From positions 3,252,234 through 3,316,233 of the forward strand of contig OZ036006.1 of assembly GCA_964035015.1 (NCBI GenBank): DNA of 64,000 nt, in the 5' to 3' direction. Source of the DNA: Corallium rubrum. Its lineage: Eukaryota > Cnidaria > Anthozoa > Scleralcyonacea > Coralliidae. The translations under genes were made by a program, and so were the position numbers. Below, piece after piece: positions 21,601 to 60,132 of the stretch. Each line of letters starts with the position of its first letter. The stretch's first letter is position 1. The notes under the pieces are model-generated. The model did not search any database. It worked only from the letters and a program-made list of their open reading frames with translations, and was not told the DNA's origin.

Positions 21601-21857
21601 TCGTACATATTCCTCCTTTACGGAATTACACTCAGGTGGAGTAGCTGTAGGTATCTTCTTTCCATATTTTTTAAACCAAAATATCTTTGGAACAAGATGA
21701 GAAATCGAACAAGCAAAAGGGAGTATTCTTCTTTATTTTAAGAACACTTCTAAATAAAATCAAAATTGAGATAGACAATTTTGGCGTCTTGCTGCCCCTT
21801 TTAATAAGTTTTAGTTGTTTTTGCTGTACTGAATCAGTACTCAAAACTGAGACTCAC

Positions 21858-24693
21858 CAGAACAGAACTTCTTCTGCTTAATAAAATAACATCATCTGCA
21901 TTAATCATTGTCCTTTTACCATGTCTGAAAATAATTCATAAGAACAATATTGATACTGTACATTAATTAGTACATGTACTATGAATAAAGGCACTATTCT
22001 AAAATTACGTTTTAGAATTTATCAAATCCAAAAATTTAACTAAAATCACAAGAAAATACTAATAACTGCAAATAATAATATTACTTACTTTGCAAAAAGT
22101 TCCAAGTCAGTAGAAAATGTATCTGGTAAATAAAATTTAAAAAAAAATATTTCTCTAAACTTTCTCATCTGGGTCAAATTTGGTAGTTTGTAATTTCTCT
22201 TTATGTAGTGGTGGTGTGAAGTGGTTGTGTGTGGTGGTGTGTGTGTGGTGGTGTGTGTGTGGTGGTGTGGTGTGTAGTGGGGGATTGATGGTGTGTGGTG
22301 GGGGTTGATGGTGTGTAGTGGTGGTGTGTATGGGGTGGCATGTAGTGATGGTGAGTAGTGGTAGTATATGGAGTGTGTAGTGGTGGTGTATAGTGGTGTG
22401 TAGTGGTGGTGTGTAGTGGTGGTGTGTAGTGGTGGTGTGTAGTGGTGGTGTGTAGTGGTGGTGTGTAGTGGTGGTGTGTAGTGGTGGTGTGTAGTGGTGG
22501 TGTGTAGTGGTGGTGTGTAGTGGTAGTGTGTAGTGGTGGTGTGGTGTGTAGTGGTTGTGTGTAGTGGTGTGTGGTGGTGTGGTGTGTAATGGGGGATTGA
22601 TGGTGTGTGGTGGGGGTTGATGGTGTGTAGTGGTGGTGTGTAGTGGTGGTGTGTAGTGATGGTGAGTAGTGGTAGTATGTGGAGTGTGTAGTGGTGGTGT
22701 ATAGTGGTGTGTAGTGGTGGTGTGTAGTGGTGGTGTGTAGTGGTGGTGTGTAGTGGTGGTGTGTAGTGGTGGTGTGTAGTGGTGGTGTGTAGTGGTGGTG
22801 TGTAGTGGTGGTGTGTAGTGGTGATGTATAGTAAATCTAGTGTGCAGTGAAGTGGTGGTGTGTAGTAGCAGTGTGTAGTAAATCTAGTGTGTAGTGAAGT
22901 GGTGGTGTGTAGTGGTGGTGTGTAGTGGTGGTGTGTAGTGGTAGTGTGTAGTGGTGGTGTGTAGTAGCAGTGTGTAGTGGTGGTGTGTAGTGATGGTGCG
23001 TAGTGGTGGTGTGTAGTGGTGGTGTGTAGTAGCAGTGTGTAGTAATCTAGTGTGTAGTACGTGAAGTGGTGGTGTGTAGTAGCAGTGTGTAGTAAATCTA
23101 GTGTGAAGTGAAGTGGTGGTGTGTAGTGATGGTGTGTAGTAAATCTGGTGTGTAGTGGTTATGTGTAGTGGTGGTGTGTAGTAGTGGTGTGTAGTGGTGG
23201 TGTGTAGTAAATCTAGTGTGTAGTGTAGTGGTGGTGTGTAGCAGTGGTGGTGTGTATTAGTGGTGGTGTGTATTAGTGGTGGTGTGTAGTAATGGTATGT
23301 AGTGGTCACATGTGATGGTCATGTGTCATGGTGGGTGGTGTAGGGGTGGTGTGTAGTGGTAGTATGTAGTTGTGTGGTGGACCTGTGCAGTGGTGGTGTA
23401 TAGTGGTGGTGTGTAGTAGTGGTCACATGTGATGGTTATGTGTAGTGATGGTGTGTAATGGGTGGTGTAGTGGTGGTGTCTAGTGGTAGTATGTAGTGTT
23501 GTCTGTGTCCACTATATATCACCAGAATAGCCAGCAGTAAGAGACAAAAAGAAACAAAACAGGCGGCGGTAAACTGCCGGTAATTGCCTATTAATGAAAC
23601 CTCTAGTGGTTCAGTGTAGTGGTCTGATTAAGGGTACAACTGGGGTCAGGCCTCAAGATTTTCTAGTTGTCTGCTGCTGGTGTAGTCCAGTGTAGTGGTG
23701 GTCAACTTCGAATGTAGGGCTTGCCCCCATACACTACACCACTGTAATGCCTAGCTTTTGCTCAACTTCAGCAGCCATATGTGTTGTCAGTGGTGTATAG
23801 AATGGGGTGTGTGTGACCAACCCCCAGCCCCCACTTTTCATGGAATTGGTCAGTAAATTGATATAGATCATGCAGTTAAAACCAAATTGGTCAGTAAATT
23901 TAGGATTTAAAACCTTAAACTATATAAACCCACCTGGGTTTCATAGCTAAATCATGGGATTCATTGGTAAATTTTGAAACGCCCCCAATTAGCCCTTATA
24001 ACCTCGTTTTAAAGTAAATATTCTTTGGAATTTCCCACTGAAAACGAGTTCATAAGGGATAATTTATATGTATACATAAAAAGAATTTTAATTCGGCGGC
24101 CATTTTTGAATAAGGTTGGGAAAAGTTCATGATATTCAATTGCCTCGTTCTTTAAAATTACCTGATTAACTTCATAACAAACAACAAGCACATATAATTT
24201 AAACCTTCGGCTATAGATTAAAAGAGTTTTTAGGGAATCCTGGCTTGTATTTGTGTCTCTAAGACTCATTCAAAAGTAGCGGGGTTTTCCACAATTATTA
24301 TCGTTAAAATTCATACTCACTGATTTGTTTATAAGTTGTTTCGGTTAAAGCTGCCACAAATTGTCTGGAATATCGCAAGTTCGTTTCTTCTCCTATAAAT
24401 AAATATTTCCCAAGAGTTAAACAAAGCTTTACCAACGGTTAAGACAACAGAAGCAGTGCCCTACAGAGCAGAGCCTGTCATAACAAACCGATAAATTGAG
24501 AGCCACAAACTCACCGACTTCTTCGCATATTTTCCCAACTGTATAATGCAGTGCGGCTTTTAAACGCTAAAATCAAACACTAAACGTTAGTAAGATATTT
24601 CATTCGATATAAAAACGCAATAATACTCTGTTTTACCTGTTTGTATTCCAAATTTTCATACTCGTCCTCCTCGTCTCCAAAATTGGCAGCCAT
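21858..24693 (-). CDS. CENPS: Centromere protein S / FANCM-associated histone-fold protein 1, 3' end missing
   Basis: Five minus-strand exons join in phase: 24637-24693, 24515-24566, 24321-24392, 22089-22122, 21858-21924 (94 residues). The start is ATG at 24693, followed by an acidic lead (MAANFGDEEDEYEN). RLKAALHYTVGKICEEV is the diagnostic CENP-S histone-fold entry; LRYSRQFVAALTE, DLELFAKHGKRTMINADDV and LLSRRSSVL complete the fold. CENP-S pairs with CENP-X, binds FANCM at stalled forks and joins CENP-T/W at kinetochores. Animal orthologues have a basic tail of about 40 residues; its exon is unresolved. After the phase-0 donor CTG|GTGAGT at 21857, the acceptor TTCAG near 21824 gives a short ending and TACAG near 21819 a basic tail, neither convincing. 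Intron 3 holds a 1.3-kb minisatellite. Confidence 0.88.
22205..23505. repeat. 1.3-kb (TGTGTAGTGGTGG)n minisatellite
   Basis: A degenerate 12-13-bp unit TGTGTAGTGGTG with higher-order duplication (blocks at about 22260-22550 and 22590-22830 share the same variants) and interspersed AAATCTAGTGTGTAGTG units. It fills most of CENPS intron 3. Long open frames across it are composition artefacts. Confidence 0.9.
24020..24117. mobile_element. Half of the GACCTTATTC MITE (see 30956-31126)
   Basis: AAACGAGTTCATAAGGG..TTAATTCGGCGGCCATTTTT and GAATAAGGT match the right half of the MITE at 30956-31126. The left half is absent. Confidence 0.65.
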
Positions 24694-24877
24694 CTTGGAT
24701 TATATAATTAAAAAGTTTTCCCGCCCTTTCTAGTTTGATTAACGTACTAGAAATCATACTTCAAAAGGTGGTTTCTGAGAAACGAGTTTTTCCCTAAATT
24801 TGCACGCCAAAAAGTCGCAGTTTTATTTACTTTTTCAGAATTATAATATACATAAGTTTTGCGGAAACAAAAAAAAG

Positions 24878-25250
24878 TATCGTGGTGTTTCCACAAAACT
24901 TATCTATATTACATTATATTCGTGAAAAAACGTTCAAAGAATTTTTCAGAATTATGTAAATACTGAATAAAAATACTTTTATAAATAAGTTTTGTGGAAA
25001 CACCACGTAAAAAATTTCTTTGCTAAGCTTTCGACCTGTTGACTCAGGCCTTCATCAGAGCGATAATAACAAACTGTTGGCTCACGTCATTTATAAATTA
25101 AGCAACTGATCAATTAAATCACGTAAGAATACAATGGCGTATCACGTTAATTTTATTAATTAGAAAACAAAATCAAGAATGTTCTCCGAATAGGGCACGC
25201 CACGTGCTATTTAAATTAATGGCTGTCCCTCCTGAGAAATAGAGGACAGC
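24878..25250 (-). mobile_element. Penelope-like 3' fragment, minus strand
   Basis: In inverse, this matches 8930-9215: CTATTTCTCAGGAGGGACAG, GTGGCGTGCCCTATTCGGAG, then a hammerhead-like core at 25029-25058 (CTGATGA, 6-bp stem GGCCTG/CAGGTC, GAAA). At its left edge the end GTGGTGTTTCCACAAAACTT is repeated in inverse (24893 versus 24985), an inverted terminal duplication. Confidence 0.8.
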
Positions 25251-26007
25251 CATTATACTTTATCGCCATGAAAACGTTCAAAGAATTAAAAATACTTTTG
25301 AAATACAATATTCAGTTTTCATATACTGCCTTACACCGCAGCATTTTGTGAGGTTTGATTGGGTAATTTGTATCACGTGATACCTGTCACGTGTTGACTA
25401 CTTGAGTCCGCAATCATGTTATTGCTGGTCAGTTGGTGATCTAAATCCTAAAACTAACTTTCTTCGACATTTTTTCCGCTTGTTTCCTCGGTACCATTAC
25501 CTGAAATATACTTTACCAAATACATTCAAAGGAAGCGTGTGGGTGTATTTCTCCCATAACACCAAACATGTAGATTTTCAAGTGATCACGTTTGATAATA
25601 GCAAAGATATATAACCTTCTCTGATAACTCATTATGGACATGTGACGTCAAGATGTTTTATTTGTATATCAAACAAACATGAAGTATCTTGAAAACCAGT
25701 CCCTAGAAATAAATTGACAGTGAGCTGCAATTCATGTCGAGGGTGACCTGAAAGTGCACAAATCGTTTCTTTTACGTTCATTACGATTTACATAGCAACG
25801 CTGATATTGGCGGATTGCTTCATTGTTCCAAGAATACAATGTGTTCAGCAAGCGTGAAAGTGCACAAACGTGAACAAACGTGAACAAAGACTTTGGCCGC
25901 GTTTACAGACAATTTATATCTAGGGACCATAATTAAAGCGACCAAAATACCTATGGACATACGATATTTTATTGTTAGTTGATTATTTAGGGATCTCTCA
26001 AGTTGAA
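25251..26007. other. FARSB-CENPS intergenic interval, no gene seen
   Basis: Contains a repeat at 25495-25660 (CATGTAGATTTTCAAGTGAT..) also present at 62640-62775. Nothing else is supported. Confidence 0.4.
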
Positions 26008-26735
26008 CTCACTGACCTCTATATAACTGCACTGCGGGTGCCCCACGAAAAAATGGCGCAAATACACGCCATCAGACGCCATCTTGCCAAGTCTGAGCCG
26101 CGAAAGCGAAACTAACCAATCATAGGCCAGCTTTTGTCTAACCGTGTCTTATCACTCTTATGAGAGTAAAAAGGGCATGAGACCAAATTCACAAAAAAAA
26201 AACGAGCTGAGAGTTGACAAACATTTTGAAAGCCAAGAACACTTGTCGGTAAGCAAAAAGTTCAACTAAACCAAACATATTTACAAGCTTCTTTTTAAAA
26301 AATAATTCGGGATAATTTTATGTCGTATCATATGTTTCTTGAGTTTCTTCGTGTTCGGGAAGATGTTTTAATTGACCGTTTTGAGCTTGCTTCATTCGAC
26401 AACAAACACGGCAGGGGTATTTCTGGCTGTGCACAGGCTAGGCAAAGAAAAAAGCTTGGAATTTTCCACTGAACTTTTGTTTCACGCCATAATTTACATG
26501 TATTTCAATGTCTTTAAGCTTATTACTTTTAAAAAAAATTAAATTTCTGTGTAAACGGGGTTTTTTCAAAGCCTTGTTTGCTTCAAAAGAGTTATCCGCG
26601 CGAGTCGTCAACACTTCGGGCTACTTTAAGTTGTCGGAAGACCTAACAAGATGGCGCCGTTCAATTGGGGACACTTCATGTTATACAAAAGTATTGGGCA
26701 CCCGCAGTCCAGTTATAAAGGTCAGTGGCTGAGCT
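26008..26735. mobile_element. Terminal-inverted-repeat element of unknown class
   Basis: CACTGACCTCTATATAACTG..GACTGCGGGTGCCC-type ends at about 26008-26045 and, in inverse, at about 26697-26735. No target duplication or transposase could be assigned. It lies just downstream of the FARSB stop codon. Confidence 0.45.
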
Positions 26736-26820
26736 AGCAGTGTACAATTGAAGCTTACTTTGGGTATTTGAACGGCAGCTAGCTTATTACATGTAATAAA
26801 ATTATTTCGACAGATTCAAT

Positions 26821-52740
<25,920 letters not shown>

Positions 52741-53283
52741 AGCGAAATAAAGCTGTTTAAACAGTGGAAAAGACAATATATATAAAACCTTGTGCTCCCT
52801 CCTTCTTTCTTCGAACGCTTCAATATTCCGATTACATGAGATTTAGACTTGAGTGCGACCGCTGTAAACTATGAGTCCGCACTTCTTGGAAGATTTCCGA
52901 CATTCGCCCTGTCTTTATCCGACATGTTCCGACCAGCGCCCCCGTAAAGCCGGTTTTCCACTAGGCGACATTTGTCGACCGACTCGACATTTTTCTTTTG
53001 TCTTGGCTAATTAGTTCCAGTCGCGACATTTTTCGCAGATTTCGACATTTTTCGCAGACGGATTTCCGCAACTCGCACGGTTTCCACTGAATTTCCACCA
53101 CACGCAGCTCGTTGCGATATAATAATACTCGCGGGCTTTCAAGACTGATGAAGCGACAGCCGATAGCCGAGTTTTTTGAACAAACTTCGAGGAGGTTGGC
53201 TATCCTGATGAAGCATTCTTCTGAGTGTTTGATATAGCATCTCAAACAAACCGGTATTTTAAGAGAAAATCGAGGTGAAAGTG

Positions 53284-54355
53284 CAGGGCCGTAGATAGGG
53301 GGGGCAGCAGGGGCAACTGCCCTTCAGAGAAAATCCAAAATATGATTTTTACAATGTCACACATCACATTTGTTCCCAGAGTCACAGAATAAAGAACTAA
53401 CTATGGTCGTTTAATATCAGTAGTTTTCGCGTGCGTTTGCGCTTTATCCCTAACTATTATTTTATAGTCATTTCACTTTTCACGAAAATGTTCGGAAGTC
53501 CGTTCCGAAGTTCACAAGTTCGTTGGGACTTGGGAAGTTCAAAGCTCATTTTACCACAAACGTCATAACGAACTTCTGAATATTTTGGTGAAAAGTGACA
53601 AGTGAGTTGCAAATGACTGTAGTTGTCTTTGTAAATAGGTAATACTGTAGTTTTAGATAAAATCTTTTGTAAAAATGAGAGAATGTGTCTTTAAATAAAG
53701 TATGTTTTAAAATGTCCAAAATTTTGCTCAAATATGATGTCAGATCGCGGGAAATGCCATTTCAGAGACTCAAATTTCAAAAATTTTCATAATTGGGCAC
53801 TCTTACTGCCCCCTTGACTAAAAAATCCTGCCTACGACCCAGTGGCGTGGTGGCAGGAGGGGCCGGGGGGCAAGCCCCCCCCCCCCCCCCAGCTGGGGTT
53901 GCAGAAGGGGCGCCAAAATTAGCAAGGGCGCCAAAACTTAACAAAATAAACTTATTTCTTTGTATATAGCTAGGTCTTCAATGGGGGATATAAAGATCTG
54001 AATCTGTAATCTTTTGTGTTTTCTATGACGTTTTATAATCTTCAGAATTCTGTAAAATCTCACTCCAAAATGCAGGAAATGGCATATATCAGAGACCCTA
54101 GATTTCAAAATTTTCGGGGGGAGCATGCCCCCGGACCCCCCTAGAGGTTTGGTGCGGCTTGCTCACATTGGCGTGCCGTTGTTTGTTGTAATATTATATA
54201 TTAAAACAAAAAATGTGACCATTTATCAAATACAGTAATGTCTTTCTTTCTTTCATTTTTTTTTTGGGGGGGGGTGGGGTGGGGTGTGGGCGCCAAAGCT
54301 AATCTGGCCACCCTAGCCTAAAACTTGCCACCACGCCACTGCAGCTACGACCCTG
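53284..54355. mobile_element. hAT-type element interrupted by another hAT element, TSD TGAAAGTG
   Basis: CAGGGCCGTAG and CTACGACCCTG termini are flanked by TGAAAGTG (53276-53283, 54356-54363). A 502-bp hAT MITE is inserted near its right end. No transposase frame is seen. Confidence 0.88.
53840..54341. mobile_element. hAT-type MITE nested in the 53284 element
   Basis: CAGTGGCGTGGTGGCAGG and CTTGCCACCACGCCACTG ends, with C/G tracts inside. CTACGACC precedes the left end and follows the right end after three extra bases (CAG), so the target duplication is slightly altered. Confidence 0.8.
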
Positions 54356-54380
54356 TGAAAGTGATCCATGCAAATCAAAC

Positions 54381-54948
54381 CATGGCCGTAGGAACCAGGG
54401 GGGCAGGGGGGCTGGCACCCCCCTAATCACCAGAAGGATGGGGCTGAGCCACCCTAACGTGAAAGTTTTTCCGCTGCCAGTTAGCGCAGACGTATGGCGC
54501 AGAGGAAGATTCAATCTTTCTTTGTCCCCGCGGCTGCACGGCAAGACTCGCAAAATACAGAGACTGAAGTTGGTAAGTTAACCAAGATAACTTTACAGTT
54601 AAAGCTACTGATGCGAAAGCACCAAAGAACCTCGCAGTCATTGGAAATGTTATGCATCACTAATGCTTTAATATATATAAAGCTTGCGCGCTTCCCGGCC
54701 TTCTCGCTATAGGATGTCCTTTCATAAAAATTCTGCTTTCTCCTGGAAGGAAGTTAAGGTAAACTAAAATGATGTTGTTTATGATCATAATATTTGGTTG
54801 TAAAACTGACCCCAAAATGCAGGAAAACGCGTTTCAGAGAGTTAGAAATAAAAAATTTTCCGGGGGAGCATGCCCCTGAACCCCCCTAGAGGGTTTTCGC
54901 GCCTTCGTCGCTTCGCCCCCTAACCTGAAAGATCTTCCAAAGGCCCTG
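54381..54948 (+). mobile_element. hAT element with transposase N-terminal remnant, TSD AATCAAAC
   Basis: Flanked by AATCAAAC (54373-54380, 54949-54956); ends CATGGCCGTAGGAA and AAAGGCCCTG. A frame from 54494 begins MAQRKIQSFFVPAA and runs 72 codons. QRKIQSFF fits the PCNA-interacting consensus Q-x-x-I-x-x-F-F seen at the N-termini of hAT/ZMYM transposases. The rest of the enzyme is deleted. Confidence 0.85.
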
Positions 54949-55732
54949 AATCAAACCATCTACATGGTAATGATTTATCAGTGTGTAGTACTAAGACATA
55001 ACTTGTTTTGATTGGTTTATTTACTGCGAGTACTTGCCGCGAGTAAAAGTAGTTAACAATTATTCGCCGAAGTGGAGGTGAATAGTGCCGGATATTCACC
55101 GAGCCGCTTCGGCGAGATGAATATCCACACTATTCCCCGACACTGAGGTGAATAATTGTTTTAGCATATACCTCATAAATGAAATAACAAGTTTAACATT
55201 CTTATATATTTTCGGTATTTTTATTTAAGACACGGCCGCTAGCAACTTGGGCACTTGGCGACGGCGTACTCGATATTTGTCGACAAAACAGTTTTTACAA
55301 CTTTTGAATATATTAATGGCTAGAAAATTATGAAGAAACATACCTGTGGACACTCTTCCACCTAATTTTGTTGACTTTTCTCGTTATTCTACTACATCAG
55401 CCTTGTTTATCAACAAAATCTCCTACTTCGGTAAACATAAAGCAAAACTGTCCGCCATTTTGTTTTGCCCGCAGGTGAATAGTGCAGGATATCCCGAGCT
55501 AGAGGAACCAATCAGATTGCGTGAAAAGCACTATTCACCTGCGAGGTATATGCTAATTCAAAATATCTGCCACGAGCGCTAAAATAGTCACAGCGAGCTG
55601 CGAGTTGCGTCGTGCAAGGACTGAAAATCCACCTTAACGCCTAAATAGCTGGGTCATTCTTTTGCGCAAATCACTGAGTACAAGAAATTGTGAGCCGTGT
55701 CGCAGGATATATCTATTCTATTAATATAAGTA
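54949..55732. other. Foldbacks, no gene seen
   Basis: About 55056-55160 is a foldback (TTAACAATTATTCGCC, GAATAGTGCCGGATATTCAC and inverses). GCAGGTGAATAGTGCAGG at 55471 is mirrored by CACTATTCACCTGCGAGG at 55530. Confidence 0.5.
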
Positions 55733-56068
55733 GCGTGCTGCGTAGGCAGTGTAGAAGCAACAATCAAAATATAGTAAGGTTAGATATATTGCCGAAACAG
55801 AGAACGTAGGAGTCTAACGTTTCGAGCGAAGGCCCTTCGTCAGAGAGAAACGTGAAGGGCCTTCGAAGAGAAACGTGAAGGGCCTGACGAAGGGCCTTTC
55901 TTCAGAGAGACACTTCAGAGAGAAACGTGAAGGGCCTGACGAAGGGCCTTCGCTCGAAACGTTAGACTCTTACGTTCTCTGTTTCGGCAGTATATCTCGC
56001 TCGAAACGTTAGACTCTTACGTTCTCTGTTTCGGCAGTATATCTAACCTTACTATATTTCGATTGTTG
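55733..56068. mobile_element. Rearranged inverted Penelope-type tails with hammerhead-like cores
   Basis: Same family as 21408-21600: a minus-strand tail from GTGCTGCGTAGGCAGTGT to a core at 55820-55843, a short repeat of CGTGAAGGGCCT pieces, then a plus-strand core (55936-55959) and two copies of ACTCTTACGTTCTCTGTTTC. It lies just downstream of the knottin gene. Confidence 0.6.
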
Positions 56069-56254
56069 ATATCTATTATATTAGATTTTTACAACAGCTA
56101 TGTTCTCTTAATTTTTAATGAAGAATTTAGTCATTCTAAATTGACAATTCTAATCTACATATTTAGTCTTGTTCTCAGGATTGGTTGAAGTATTTTTGTC
56201 ATATTTAACATCAGCTTGTGTATAACTTGTACATATAATCTTCGTCAGTTCAGT

Positions 56255-59200
56255 TTACTTCTTGCCAATATAGATGCAAACGCTACGTGAACTAAAAATA
56301 AAAGATAATATATTAATGTTATAATCAGTGCTGTAGGGAAGTGTATTTACTGTTTAAATCTTCATCTGATTAAACTTATACCAAGTCAAGTCAAGTCAAG
56401 TCAAGTCAAGTCAAGTCAAGTCAAGTCAAGTCAAGTCAAGTCAAGTCAAGTCAAGTCAAGTCAAGTCAAGTCAAGTGCAGTGCAGTGCAGTGCAGTGCAT
56501 TGCAGTGCATTGCAGTGCATTGCAGTGCATTGCAGTGCATTGCAGTGCATTGCAGTGCAGTGCAGTGCAGTGCAGTGCAGTGCAGTGCAGTGCAGTGCAG
56601 TGCAGTGCAGTGCAGTGCAGTGCAGTGCAGTGCAGTGCAGTGCAGTGCAGTGCAGTGCAGTACAATGCAGTGCAGTGCAGTGCAGTGCAGTGCAGTGCAG
56701 TGCAGTGCAGTGCAGTGCAGTGCAGTGCAGTCCAGTCCAGTCCAGTCCAGTGCAGTGCAGTGCAGTGCAGTGCAGTGCAGTGCAGTACAGTACAGTGCAG
56801 TGCAGTGCAGTGCAGTGCAGTACAGTACAGTACAGTGCAGTACAATGCAGTACAGTACAGTTCGGTACAGTTCAGGCTAGTTCAGTTTAGTTTAGTCCAA
56901 TCCAGTCCAGTCCAGTCTCGTCCGGTGTACTCCAGTTCAGTCCACTCCAGTCCAGTAGTCCAGTTCAGTTCAGTCCAGTCCAGTCCAGTCCAGTCCAGTC
57001 CAGTCCAGTCCAGTCCAGTCCAGTCCAGTCCAGTCCAGTCCAGTCCAGTCCAGTCCAGTCTAGTCCAGTCCAGTCTAGTCTAGTCCAGTCCAGTCAATTC
57101 GGTTTTCGTATATCCGCTACTTACCATGTGAGCATGGAGCAACAGGAGCCATATTGGTAGCCATTAAACCAAGTACCACCACAAGGTTCCCCAATCACAG
57201 AGCAATCCGTATCTGATTGCATTCTTCCAGAAATCTTTCCGTGCTTCTAAACCAAAGCAGAAAAAAAATACGAGTGTAAAGATGTAGGGAGTGTTTTAGA
57301 TAGAGCAAAGTGAAAATGTGGCTGGTAAAACTGTCGAGATTAGTTTTGATAACGAAGTATTGACGCTTCGAGCAGTCTTTCGTTATCTGCATCACCAGAA
57401 ATTTGGGTAGTTTGTGCCGCCGCTCTCGGTAAGCGGCTATTTGCCTAATAATATAATTATGTATTCTAAGACCCGTTTACACGATGCCGGTACAATTTGA
57501 AAACGGAACACAATCATGCCGTTTAGGCCTTGCGTTTACACGATACCGGCACAAAATGACATGAAAACGGCACAAAATGAAGACGGGTTCCTTGACGGCA
57601 TGAAATGAAATGAAAACGGAACACTAACCGGTATCGTGTAAACGCCCGTGCCGTGACAGTTCACCCGATCCGCACGTTGTATCTAATAAACTACTAGACA
57701 TTATATACACATTGTAAGTTACTGGAAATTGTTTAATTCTAAGATGCGCCAATTAACGGATTAAAACTCACTGCGCATCCCACAATCTTTGTCAAGAACT
57801 GTTGACCATAAGTTACAAAGACTATTAGGGGGGTTGCACGGGGAGGAGGTGGCTAAAAAAAAACCCTGACACTTTTCAAGTTAGGGTTACCCCCGGGAAA
57901 TTCACATTTTTGAGATTAGGGTTAGGGGGTTCGGGGGGGGAGGGTTTCATTAATAACCTCTTTATTAAACAATTTCCAGTAACTTACTGGATACAATGTG
58001 TATATAATGTCTAGTAGTTTGTTAGATACAACGTTCGGATCGGCTGGACAGTTTGATGACGGTAATCACGATATATACGACCACAGTATGCGGGTCAGCA
58101 GTATTCGCAAAGTCTTCTCAATTCTCATTCGAAGAGAATAGTCACATGCTAATCCGTCATTACATTATACCGGCACCGTGTTAACGCAAGACTTTTTGGC
58201 TTGTATTTACATACCGGCGTGATTTTGTTCCGTTTTCAAATTGTACCGGCATCGTGTAAACGGGGCTAAGGCGTGTGATTCTATTGTATTCTAGTATTTC
58301 TCGTTATTCAGGTCATTGAGGTCTTTAGAATTTGCCTAAATCGTGCAGGTATGTATATATATAAACAACCTGTAAACGACAACAATGACTGTGAAATCAA
58401 GCAAGTTCAAACGCTTTTCGAAGTACTATGCTATAGGGACAAATGAAGACCTTTATGTGCACTCGAAGTAGACTGACTCATGCCGAATGCATCGCGAGTC
58501 GGGCACTTCGCATCCCCCGTAACGTTGTTGGTCAACTTGGCCGATTTCTAGCACCTGTTTACAAAGATTACTATGGCTAACACTATGGATAGTGGCACTT
58601 TCAGTGCAAAGATAAGACGAGCTAGGGAAGTACTTTGTCGTCGAAGTAAGCAAAGGTTTTTTAGATATAACTGTTCCTTAGTCCATGCTGAAGTCAGATG
58701 GAGTCTGGCAAAGAAGACATATGTCACCGTTTAAGCAAAATTTGAATTATTATATGCTCTCCTTATTATTTACTGTTGAGAATCTCCATTATTATGGTAC
58801 TTAATACGCACGCGCGCCACCATCTTGTCCCAAATTTCCAGTAATGGAAAACTAATCTTGACTTGACAGTTTACCAACTTTCCACTTTGCATTATAATAT
58901 AAATTAATAGTCATCTAAGTTTATCAGATATGCCCGTCAGTAAAATTTTTATATCCATAATATATATGTAATAACTGATTGTATCTCGTATGAAAACCCA
59001 TTGTGATTAGTGAGAAATTTATTAAAGTATATAGACCTTTTTAATAAGTATAGAAAATACGTAATTTTCACCCTTAGTGATGTCAATTTCTTTTCATTTT
59101 TTCTTTTGAATTCTTTTCAATTTCGTTTATTGTCTTATCTTTTGTATATTTTCAATAGAAATCAAAAGGCTGAAAATGACGCCAAGGGCGGCAAATGACG

Positions 59201-60067
59201 TACTCTGCACGGCTTATTAAAGGGGCCTATATATACCATTCAATGGATCGATTCATTAATATACACTTAATGTCTGCTCCCGAGGGAAACAGTTAGTTTT
59301 GTTTTCCCAAGAGTCTTGATATTTCCCGAGACGAAGTCGCGGGAAACATCGAGACTCGAGGGAAAACAAAACTAACTGTTTCCCGAGGGATCAGACATTA
59401 AGTGTTTTGTTATATAGCTTGAGTTTCGCTGAATAATTTCGACGTTTATCAAGGGAAAGTACACGAAAGACAAACGCTAAGACTTACCAAAACATTTCGC
59501 CTGGCTCCGTAATTTCGCTTCAACCAAACAAATATGAGTCTCAGAACAAAAGAACAGCAATACCTTTCTCCAGTTAATCTTCACACATGCTTTGAAGGCC
59601 TATAAATATTCTTTTTTTCGTACCAAACAAGCTTTTGTTTATAGGATGCCGTGAAGAGTTCAAAGTTCTAGCGGGCAAGTGGGCAGCAATTGAAAACTTA
59701 TTGACCGAGCAGGCAATAAGTTCTCAATTATTGCCCGCTTGGTAAACATTGAAATTTATCTAAGGTCATGTGACCACAAACCAACCAATGATAGTCATCG
59801 TTGCATCCAGTGAAACTCTAGCAAAAACAATACGTTATGTTTTCAGTACCTCTGTTTGTTGGTATGTCTATGAGTCTGTTTGTGACCAGGATATCTCACA
59901 AAATACTGCACAGGTTTTCGTGAAAGTTTGTTTAAAGATTGATCGTAGATCAAGGACAAAACCTTTCAATTTTGGTTGATTTTGGTTGAAATTTGCATGA
60001 GAAATTAATAAAAATCTGAACATATAAGATTCTCCTTCTAGAAAAAATGCTTATTCAATTCATTCAT

Positions 60068-60132
<65 letters not shown>

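Noticed and set aside
22884-23309. 141-codon Thr/His/Tyr-rich frame
   Set aside because: Shadow of the TGTGTAGTGGTGG minisatellite in CENPS intron 3.
56471-57083. 202-codon Cys/Ser/Gln-Val repeat frame
   Set aside because: Pentanucleotide microsatellite; open in all frames on both strands.
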